5,287 nucleotides of DNA from Idiomarina sp. UBA6142 (GTDB lineage: Bacteria; Pseudomonadota; Gammaproteobacteria; Enterobacterales; Alteromonadaceae), in the NCBI GenBank assembly GCA_002423905.1, contig DIVC01000087.1, positions 1,953-7,239 of the forward strand, written 5' to 3'. The position numbers were made by a program, and so were the translations under genes. The notes under the pieces were generated by a model. The model was not told the origin of the DNA and searched no databases. It saw only the letters and a program-made list of their open reading frames with translations. Positions 1 through 5,287 of the stretch are shown piece by piece. Each line of letters starts with the position of its first letter. Within the stretch, counting starts at the first letter, position 1.

Positions 1-221
1 TGTTGCGCAGCGCTTAGGTCAAACAACTCCACCGCGCCAGCCACCCGCGGTACGAGCACTAGCCAATCGTAGCGTTGCTCATTAAAAAGTAACACCTCAT
101 TGCCGTACAACTCACCCAAGCTGCAACTGTCCGCAGCGAGTCGTGCATCCAACGCAAAAGGTTCTTTGCTGCGCTCAGCTATGCTAGTGTTTTGCTTGGC
201 TAGGCGATCGTCATCGCTCAT
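1..221 (-). CDS. HIT-family (histidine triad) hydrolase, N-terminal part, cut by the window edge
   Basis: Seventy-three codons are visible, reading leftward from ATG at 221. The region LDARLAADS (residues 24-32), followed by LGELYGNEVLLFNEQRYDWL (35-54), LVPRV and ELFDLS, matches the N-terminal half of the short proteobacterial HIT proteins, which usually have LPLxxLLLMNDxRYPWLILVPR here. Family members are cytosolic nucleotide-binding hydrolases or transferases, often of the diadenosine tetraphosphate type. The catalytic HxHxH triad sits in the C-terminal half, so it lies outside the window and activity cannot be judged. The start is supported by a Shine-Dalgarno AAGGTGG (235-229 on the minus strand), 7 nt before ATG. 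About 20 polar residues precede the first conserved block, a slightly long N-terminus. The gene is transcribed divergently from the metalloprotease gene. The family call is from memory of the consensus and is fairly sure; the exact substrate is unknown. Confidence 0.8.
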   Translation of the reverse strand, partial: MSDDDRLAKQNTSIAERSKEPFALDARLAADSCSLGELYGNEVLLFNEQRYDWLVLVPRVAGAVELFDLSAAQ

Positions 222-257
222 GAGTTATCCACCTTTTCTGTTAACGGATTAAATGGT
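222..257. promoter_or_regulatory. 36-bp divergent intergenic gap between HIT gene and metalloprotease gene
   Basis: Both genes start outward from this short gap, so at least one promoter must extend into the neighbouring coding sequence. On the minus side it holds the good ribosome site AAGGTGG (235-229) of the HIT gene. A -10-like TTTAAT lies at 253-248 on the minus strand, with no convincing -35 partner. On the plus side the ribosome site for ATG 258 is poor; ACGGA at 244-248 is the closest match. No clear sigma-70 promoter for the metalloprotease was found by eye here or in the adjacent HIT 5' coding region. Confidence 0.4.
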
Positions 258-2633
258 ATGAAATCACCCATTGTTAGCTGCTGGCTGTTCACGCTAGCAC
301 TGCTTTTTCCGGCGCTGAGCGCCGGCGCCCAAGACAGTCCCGATACGATTGCTGAATTTACCGAGCAGATGCAGCATCAACCCGGTTTTTTTAGCTTCTA
401 CCATGCCACCCAGCAAGGCAAATTTTATCTGCAAATACCGCGTAACGGCGAGCAGTTTATTTTCCAAACCAGCTTACCTTGGGGTTTGGGCTCAAATGAT
501 ATTGGCCTCGACCGCGGTCAGCTTGGCGCTACGCGCTTGGCCAGCTTTCATATCGAAGGCGATAAAGTGTTGCTGCTTCAGCATAACACCCAGTTCCGTG
601 CCAATAGCACCAATGCTGCCGAACGTGCCAGTATCGAGCAGGCTTTCGCAGCCTCGGTGATTGCCGGCTTTACCGTAGTTGCCAGTAACGCCGACAGCAT
701 ATTGATTGACTACACCCCGTTTTTACTCAGCGATACCCATGGTGTGATCACCCGGCTCGAACAAAGCCAACAAGGCAGCTTCAAACTAGCCCCGGAGCGC
801 TCAGTAGTTTACCCGCCACGCAGCAAAGCCTTTGTCGATAATACTGAGCTTGAAGCCAAAGTAACCTTTACCGGACGGGGTACCGGCGCCTATCTGCGCA
901 GCGTAGCTGCTGATGCCGATCACCTGACTCTGCACTTACATCATTCATTTATTCGGTTGCCGGATAATAACTATCAGCCGCGCGCATTTCACCCACAAAG
1001 CGGCTTCTGGGCACACCAATATCTCGACTACGCCGCGCCGCTGGGTCAATCCATGCGCGTACAAGTGATCCCGCGCCATCGCTTCGATGGTTCGCAACCA
1101 ATTATCTATTACCTCGACCCTGGGGTTCCGGAGCCGGTGCGTAGTGCGTTGCTTGATGGTGGCCGCTGGTGGTCGCAAGCTTTTGCCGCGATTGGTTACC
1201 CAGACGGCTTTCAAGTGCGTGAACTGCCCGCCGATGCCGATCCCATGGACGTGCGTTATAACGTCATTCAATGGGTACATCGGTCGACCCGTGGCTGGTC
1301 CTATGGCGCCTCGATTATTGATCCACGTAGCGGTGAAATTCTCAAAGGGCATGTCACCTTAGGTTCGTTACGAGTGCGTCAAGATATGCTCATAGCACAG
1401 GGTCTGTTAGCGCCCTATCAAGCCGATCTCAGTGCCGAGCAGCAGCAGCAACTGGTGGCCGATATCGAGGCCATGGCACTAGCACGTATTCGCCAGTTAT
1501 CGGCCCATGAAATTGGTCATACCTTGGGGATTGCACATAACTTTGCCGCCAGTAGCCATGATCGCGCATCGGTCATGGATTACCCTCATCCACTCGTCAG
1601 CTTAAATCTAAGTGGCGATGGTATTCGTCTGGCTGATGCCTACACCGAAGGGCTTGGGCTGTGGGACCAGCAAGTGGTCGCTTATGGTTACGGCACCGGT
1701 GATGCGGCCGCCGTGCTCGGCAAAAACCGTCAACTCGGCCTCAGTTTTATCTCCGATAGCGACGCGCGCGCAGTGGGGGGTGGTCACCCTGATGCCCATT
1801 TATGGGATAACGGCAGTGATGCAGTCACCGAACTAGAGCGCATTTTGGCGGTACGCCAGCAGGTATTGGCCAACTTCAGCTTAGCTAATTTAGCCCCGAA
1901 CGAGCCAGTGAGCCGCCTGCAGCAGGTGCTAGTACCGATGTATTTATTGCATCGCTATCAAGTTGAAGCAGCGGTGAAGATGATCGCTGGGGTGCACTAC
2001 GATTATGCCGTCAATGACGGCTCGCCACTGCAGTTACGCCCGGTCAATGCAGCCCAACAGCAGCGTGCCTTGAACTTAATGACGCGTACTCTAAGTGCTG
2101 AGCAACTGCGGCTACCTGCCAGCATCATGGCGCTATTAACACCAGTAGCGTATGGCGAAGATAGCAACGATCGTGAACGCTTTAAGGGTCTCACTGGGCT
2201 ATTTGCCGATGCCGATAGCATGGCGGCCAGTAGCGCCCGTTTCAGCTTACAATTGCTCCTCCACCCGCAACGCTTGGAACGGCTGGCCCAACAACGCCAG
2301 CTCGATAGCGCCATTCCAAGTGTGAGTCAGGTACTCAAGGCCATGGCCGAACAGAGTATTCAACCAGCCTATGCGGCGAATGCCGACAGCCTGCAGGTGC
2401 GCCTAGCGTTTGAAAGTTTGACCGCCGTGGTTGAAAGCTATTTGCAGCCGCACCTAAGTGCTTCGGTAAAAGCACCGTTGTTTGCGTTTTTGCAGCAGCA
2501 ACAAAATTCGTGGCAACAGGCTCCAGCCAGTGCCCACCGTGATTTTGCCCTGCACGCCTTAACCCAGCTATGGCAACATCAGCAGTGGCCGTTGCAAGCC
2601 GCACCGGCCCTGCCGCCAGGTTCGCCGATTTAG
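258..2633 (+). CDS. Secreted zinc-dependent metalloprotease, metzincin-like (DUF5117/DUF4953 type)
   Basis: A 791-residue exported protein. Residues 1-24 form a signal peptide: a Lys at position 2, a hydrophobic core around 9-20, and a signal peptidase I site AGA|Q at 22-25. The N-terminal block contains SLPWGLGSNDIGLDRGQLG (72-90), a hallmark of the DUF5117-containing bacterial metalloproteases. The catalytic signature HEIGHTLGIAHN (417-428) gives zinc ligands His417, His421 and His427 with general base Glu418. SVMDYPHP follows with Met440, the likely Met-turn of a metzincin fold. The C-terminal part (about 530-791) is helical-looking and Gln-rich, with no recognised motif. The length is normal for the family and there is no sign of truncation. 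ATG 258 is chosen because it gives a complete signal peptide directly at the N-terminus, though its ribosome site is weak. The protein probably acts in the periplasm or outside the cell on peptides or proteins; the substrate is unknown. Its stop codon overlaps that of the convergent M28 gene. Confidence 0.88.
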   Translation: MKSPIVSCWLFTLALLFPALSAGAQDSPDTIAEFTEQMQHQPGFFSFYHATQQGKFYLQIPRNGEQFIFQTSLPWGLGSNDIGLDRGQLGATRLASFHIEGDKVLLLQHNTQFRANSTNAAERASIEQAFAASVIAGFTVVASNADSILIDYTPFLLSDTHGVITRLEQSQQGSFKLAPERSVVYPPRSKAFVDNTELEAKVTFTGRGTGAYLRSVAADADHLTLHLHHSFIRLPDNNYQPRAFHPQSGFWAHQYLDYAAPLGQSMRVQVIPRHRFDGSQPIIYYLDPGVPEPVRSALLDGGRWWSQAFAAIGYPDGFQVRELPADADPMDVRYNVIQWVHRSTRGWSYGASIIDPRSGEILKGHVTLGSLRVRQDMLIAQGLLAPYQADLSAEQQQQLVADIEAMALARIRQLSAHEIGHTLGIAHNFAASSHDRASVMDYPHPLVSLNLSGDGIRLADAYTEGLGLWDQQVVAYGYGTGDAAAVLGKNRQLGLSFISDSDARAVGGGHPDAHLWDNGSDAVTELERILAVRQQVLANFSLANLAPNEPVSRLQQVLVPMYLLHRYQVEAAVKMIAGVHYDYAVNDGSPLQLRPVNAAQQQRALNLMTRTLSAEQLRLPASIMALLTPVAYGEDSNDRERFKGLTGLFADADSMAASSARFSLQLLLHPQRLERLAQQRQLDSAIPSVSQVLKAMAEQSIQPAYAANADSLQVRLAFESLTAVVESYLQPHLSASVKAPLFAFLQQQQNSWQQAPASAHRDFALHALTQLWQHQQWPLQAAPALPPGSPI

Positions 2634-4264
2634 TCGAGCTGACTGAAGAAACTATCGGGTAGCCAACGTGGACGTTGATCGGCGTTGGCAATCTCTTGAC
2701 CAATGGCATAGTTGATATTGGTAAAGGTCACGCCAGCCGCATAGTTGATCGGTAAATCAGTGCTATCACTGGGGCGGTGATAATGCTTAGCAAAGAACTC
2801 CGCCCAAATTTCACCGCCATTTTCATCCTCATTTTTGGCGGTAAAACCGGTCATCAGGAATACCGCTGGCACCCCTTTTTTGACGAACGCATAATGATCC
2901 GAGCGCGTGAAAATAGCTTGCTCCGGCATTGGGTCATCACTCAAGGCAATACCAAACTGGCCGGCAGCTTTCGCCACGCTATCACCCATGGTTGAGTGGC
3001 TCGAGCCAAAGGCAATCACATCAGCAAAATCATACAACAATACCGGCATGTCTAAGTTCACGTTGCCAACAATTTGATGCATGGGTACGGTTGGATAATG
3101 GGCAAAATAATCAGCACCCAGCAAGCCGCGCTCTTCCGCAGTCACCGCTAAAAATAAAATCGACCGTTTCGGTGCAGTGCCGGCATCAACAAACATCCTG
3201 GCCGTTTCTAACATCACCGCTACACCCGACGCATTATCCATGGCGCCATTATTAATATGGTCATCTTGGCTCAAGTCTTTGGTAATGCCGATATGGTCTG
3301 AATGCGCGGTATACAATACATATTCATTGGCCAGCTCAGGGTCACTACCAGGCAGAATAGCCGCCACATTGGGGCTACTGATTTCACTGTGGCTCGACGC
3401 TTTGCCGAGGGTAGCGGTCAGACCCAAATCAAACCCCTGTGGGTTTTCACCAGCAGCAGCTTGGGCGAAGATCTCTGGCAGTGGCGTTGGTGCATTAACG
3501 AATAACTGCTCTGCCGCCTGATGATGCACGTAGGCTGAAGCAGTAAAGTTTTTATACTGTTGATTCGGTTCTCCGTCGGCATTTAACCAACGCACACTCG
3601 GGGCCCGTTGATACATGATGGATACTTCATACGGGCGAACTTCTTCACGCGCTGGGCTGTGCAACGTGATCATGCCAACCGCACCGCGCTCAGCGGCAAA
3701 TTTAGCTTTGCTACTATTTAAATGCGCACCTTCTTCACTCGGCAAGGCTTCTGGACGACCAGTCAAGGCGACTACAATCTTGCCGTTCACATCCAACCCA
3801 GCATAGTCGTTAATACCGAGTAGTTCAGACACCAAACCATAGCCCACGAACACCAGTGGAGCGCTGACTGACTCAGTTTCACTGTATGCACTTGGGCCGG
3901 TCAAAAACTCTTTCGGGTAAGCGAGGCTAAAGTGTTCATCACCATTGTGCACAGTAAACGTGGCGCTATTTTCTTTCAGCGTACTACTGCGGAATTTCAC
4001 CCGCTGAAAATAGCTGCCCTGATCACCGGCAGGCTGTAAGCCTAATTTTTTGAACTCGGCAGCAATATATAACGAGGCAATTTCATGACCGCGACTACCG
4101 GTATCGCGCCCTTCAAGATCGTCACTGGCAAGAAATTCTAAATGCGCTTGCAAGGCCCCAGCATTGGCGCTAACCGACACATTGGTGGCGTCACTGCTGC
4201 CATTACCACAGCCGAACAAGCCCAGGCCCAGCACTGCTGCGCTTAATAAATAACGTAACTGCAT
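2630..4264 (-). CDS. Lipoprotein M28-family zinc aminopeptidase with PA-type insert
   Basis: With ATG at 4264 the product has 544 residues. It begins with a lipoprotein signal peptide (1-18) ending in lipobox LFGC, so Cys19 is the lipidated residue. The residue after it is Gly rather than Asp, which suggests outer-membrane sorting. Residues about 130-265 resemble a protease-associated (PA) domain (VFVGYGL, DVNGKIVVALTG). The M28 catalytic domain follows with all expected residues: TAHSDH (His321 metal ligand, Asp323), NGAMDNASG (bridging Asp343), TAEERGLLGA (general base Glu377, ligand Glu378), NLDM (Asp405) and YHRPSD (His496). These were assigned by analogy to Streptomyces griseus aminopeptidase. 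The family removes N-terminal amino acids using two zinc ions, so a role in periplasmic peptide breakdown is likely. A longer reading from GTG 4303 would add 13 residues ahead of the signal peptide. ATG 4264 is preferred because it follows GGAAA (4276-4272) with 7-nt spacing and starts cleanly with the signal sequence. Confidence 0.9.
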   Translation of the reverse strand: MQLRYLLSAAVLGLGLFGCGNGSSDATNVSVSANAGALQAHLEFLASDDLEGRDTGSRGHEIASLYIAAEFKKLGLQPAGDQGSYFQRVKFRSSTLKENSATFTVHNGDEHFSLAYPKEFLTGPSAYSETESVSAPLVFVGYGLVSELLGINDYAGLDVNGKIVVALTGRPEALPSEEGAHLNSSKAKFAAERGAVGMITLHSPAREEVRPYEVSIMYQRAPSVRWLNADGEPNQQYKNFTASAYVHHQAAEQLFVNAPTPLPEIFAQAAAGENPQGFDLGLTATLGKASSHSEISSPNVAAILPGSDPELANEYVLYTAHSDHIGITKDLSQDDHINNGAMDNASGVAVMLETARMFVDAGTAPKRSILFLAVTAEERGLLGADYFAHYPTVPMHQIVGNVNLDMPVLLYDFADVIAFGSSHSTMGDSVAKAAGQFGIALSDDPMPEQAIFTRSDHYAFVKKGVPAVFLMTGFTAKNEDENGGEIWAEFFAKHYHRPSDSTDLPINYAAGVTFTNINYAIGQEIANADQRPRWLPDSFFSQLD

Positions 4265-4350
4265 GATGTTGTTTCCAGTTAGAAAAGAAGAAGTTGCCGT
4301 CACAGTTTACCCAAGCTTTAAGCTCAGCACTAGCGCTTCGTGAAAAACCA

Positions 4351-4378
4351 TTGCATGGCAATATTGTTATAGTATAAC
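4351..4378 (+). promoter_or_regulatory. Possible sigma-70 promoter of the receptor gene, overlapping the Zur box
   Basis: A -35-like TTGCAT (4351-4356) and a -10-like TATAAC (4373-4378) are separated by 16 bp. The -10 matches five of six consensus bases; the -35 matches only three. The -10 is the right half of the Zur operator, which would explain repression by blocking RNA polymerase. The transcript would start near 4385 and have a leader of about 50 nt. This is a by-eye assignment. Confidence 0.38.
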
Positions 4379-4379
4379 A
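4365..4379. promoter_or_regulatory. Zur operator (zinc uptake regulator box)
   Basis: The sequence TGTTATAGTATAACA is a perfect inverted repeat around G4372. It continues outward to 4362-4382 with only one mismatched pair (4364/4380). It matches the gammaproteobacterial Zur consensus, roughly TGTTATAnTATAACA. It does not fit the Fur consensus (GATAATGATAATCATTATC). The box lies 57 bp before the receptor start and 100 bp before the M28 start. Zur with bound zinc represses when zinc is plentiful, so the receptor should be induced in zinc starvation. The pattern is seen directly; binding is inferred. Confidence 0.88.
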
Positions 4380-4425
4380 TTACAAAACTATGAGCATTGA
4401 CATCTATTTACACTATCATTTAAGC

Positions 4426-4429
4426 GGAG
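4426..4429 (+). promoter_or_regulatory. Ribosome binding site of the ZnuD-like receptor
   Basis: GGAG sits 7 nt before ATG 4437. It decides this start, after which a full signal peptide follows at once. Confidence 0.7.
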
Positions 4430-4436
4430 TTGATTC

Positions 4437-5287
4437 ATGTTGTCTAAAACCCCAATTGCAGTCTTGGTTGCTGCGGTCTGTGCCGGCACCCTATCGAGCG
4501 CCACCGCTCAGCAAGCACAATCTGAACAGACGAGTTCTGAGCACCAGCACCAGAATACCGAGGTCATTCGAATCACCGCCGACCCGCTAGCGCGCACCCA
4601 ATTAAATTCAGCGCAGCCGGTGAGCGTGTTAGCCGGTGATTATCTACGCGAACAACAGCAACATACGCTCGGTGACACCTTAGCCAACCAACCCGGTATA
4701 AATGCTACTCATTTTGCCGGCGTGGCCAGTAGCCCAATTATTCGCGGCCTTGATGGTCCGCGAGTAAAAATCACCCAAAATGGTTTAGATACTGCCGACG
4801 TATCGCGCGGCAGCCCAGACCATGCCGTTACTACCGAGACCTCAACTGCTCAGCAAATTGAAATCCTTCGCGGCCCGGCTACCTTACTTTACGGCAGTGG
4901 CGCCATCGGCGGTGTGGTCAATGTCGTCGATCAGCGTATTGCGCAAGGCTTAGTTGGCGGCCAGCGCGGCTTTTTCGGGCTCAGCGTAGATAGTGCTAGC
5001 GACCGCCGTGAGGGTCAGTTTAGTTATAGTGCAGACCACAACGCAACGGTCTGGCATGTCGATGGCTTTAAACGCCGCAGTGATGACTACCAAGTACCGA
5101 AATTTCTCAATGACGACGGCGAATTGGTTGACTATGTCGAAAATAGTTTTGTCGATGCCAAAGGGCTGAATACCGGCGTCAGTTATATTTTTGACAAGGG
5201 TTATTTCGGCGTATCCTATGGCCGGTTAGAGCAACAATATGGTATTCCGGGTCACGCTCATCATGACCATGATGACCATGATGACCA
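4437..5287 (+). CDS. znuD: ZnuD-like TonB-dependent outer-membrane zinc receptor, N-terminal part, cut by the window edge
   Basis: Two hundred and eighty-three codons are visible; full receptors of this type have roughly 700 or more residues, so most of the barrel is missing. Residues 1-24 are a signal peptide with a probable cut at ATA|Q (22-25). A TonB-box-like EVIRITA follows at 42-48. The plug domain (about 58-165) has IIRGLDGPRVKI (101-112), SPDHAV (126-131) and the hallmark LRGPATLLYGSGAIGGVVNV (144-163). Barrel strands begin after about 175. YGIPGHAH (268-275) then opens a His/Asp-rich stretch, HHDHDDHDD (275-283), as the window ends. Neisseria ZnuD has a similar YGLPAHSH entry into a His-rich extracellular loop that captures zinc. 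Together with the Zur box upstream, this points to TonB-powered zinc import across the outer membrane. Import of another metal or of a metallophore complex cannot be excluded without the rest of the protein. The TonB-receptor call is almost certain; the ZnuD subfamily is likely. Confidence 0.9.
   Translation, partial: MLSKTPIAVLVAAVCAGTLSSATAQQAQSEQTSSEHQHQNTEVIRITADPLARTQLNSAQPVSVLAGDYLREQQQHTLGDTLANQPGINATHFAGVASSPIIRGLDGPRVKITQNGLDTADVSRGSPDHAVTTETSTAQQIEILRGPATLLYGSGAIGGVVNVVDQRIAQGLVGGQRGFFGLSVDSASDRREGQFSYSADHNATVWHVDGFKRRSDDYQVPKFLNDDGELVDYVENSFVDAKGLNTGVSYIFDKGYFGVSYGRLEQQYGIPGHAHHDHDDHDD
5262..5287 (+). repeat. 9-bp in-frame tandem repeat encoding a His-Asp-Asp loop
   Basis: CATGATGAC occurs at 5268-5276 and 5277-5285, and a further copy begins at 5286. 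It is preceded by the shortened unit CATGAC (5262-5267). Each full unit encodes His-Asp-Asp. The array is cut by the window end, so its total length is unknown. It lies in a predicted extracellular loop of the receptor and fits a zinc-binding role. Confidence 0.8.

Larger units (their letters stand above)
4265..4436. promoter_or_regulatory. Divergent regulatory region between M28 lipoprotein gene and ZnuD-like receptor gene
   Basis: This 172-bp AT-richer gap separates two outward-facing genes. Its clearest element is the Zur operator at 4365-4379. On the plus side it carries a promoter-like pair overlapping that operator and a good ribosome site before ATG 4437. On the minus side, TATACT (4375-4370), a -10-like hexamer, lies inside the same operator but has no good -35. 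A short odd-length inverted repeat, AGCTT-T-AAGCT (4314-4324), lies between the operator and the M28 gene, with no known role. Confidence 0.7.

Noticed and set aside
945..1352. Minus-strand open frame of 135 codons inside the metalloprotease gene
   Set aside because: The plus strand here encodes conserved catalytic-domain sequence of the metalloprotease. The antisense translation has no family features.
2662..2689. Inverted repeat GCCAACG/CGTTGGC with a 14-nt loop, as a possible terminator of the metalloprotease transcript
   Set aside because: The stem is short, the loop is large and no T-run follows. It lies within the M28 coding region, so chance is the simpler explanation.
2335..2709. Minus-strand open frame of 124 codons across the convergent gene ends
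   Set aside because: It is antisense to the 3' end of the metalloprotease and out of frame with the M28 gene. It shows no recognisable motif, while both real genes have clear family signatures.
4265..4303. Longer M28 start at GTG 4303
   Set aside because: It would put 13 polar residues before the lipoprotein signal peptide. ATG 4264 has a suitable ribosome site and gives a standard signal sequence.
4362..4382. Fur or MntR operator instead of Zur
   Set aside because: The palindrome lacks the GATAAT-type hexamers of Fur and the MntR pattern, while it matches the Zur core at every position.
4397..4402. Perfect -35 hexamer TTGACA before the receptor gene
   Set aside because: No acceptable -10 lies 16-18 bp downstream. 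TATCAT at 4414-4419 is only 11 bp away, and a proper spacing would place the -10 on the ribosome site.
4390..4590. Plus-strand frame of 66 codons starting at 4390
   Set aside because: It overlaps the receptor's signal peptide in another frame, has no ribosome site evidence and no recognisable sequence.

Overview
The window looks like chromosomal DNA from a marine-type gammaproteobacterium, roughly of the Alteromonadales/Idiomarinaceae kind. This is judged from overall protein style, moderate GC, a lipoprotein M28 peptidase, a TonB-dependent receptor and a gammaproteobacterial-type Zur operator. The genus cannot be fixed from the sequence alone.

Layout: (1) positions 1-221, minus strand: the N-terminal half of a HIT-family protein that runs off the left edge. 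(2) 222-257: a 36-bp divergent gap. (3) 258-2633, plus strand: a secreted metzincin-like zinc metalloprotease. (4) 2630-4264, minus strand: a lipoprotein M28-family zinc aminopeptidase with a PA-type insert. It converges on the metalloprotease, and the two stop codons overlap. (5) 4265-4436: a 172-bp divergent intergenic region holding a near-perfect Zur operator. (6) 4437-5287, plus strand: the N-terminal part of a ZnuD-like TonB-dependent outer-membrane receptor. The right edge cuts it inside a His/Asp-rich loop encoded by a 9-bp tandem repeat.

The best-supported functional story is zinc. A Zur box lies 57 bp upstream of the receptor, the receptor resembles Neisseria ZnuD in its loop context, and two neighbouring exported enzymes use zinc. 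Zur control of the receptor is strongly suggested by the sequence. Zur control of the divergent M28 lipoprotein is possible because the box lies between the two starts, but it is inference. Nothing shows that the metalloprotease or the HIT protein belongs to the same regulon. No RNA gene, insertion sequence, CRISPR array or convincing rho-independent terminator was seen.
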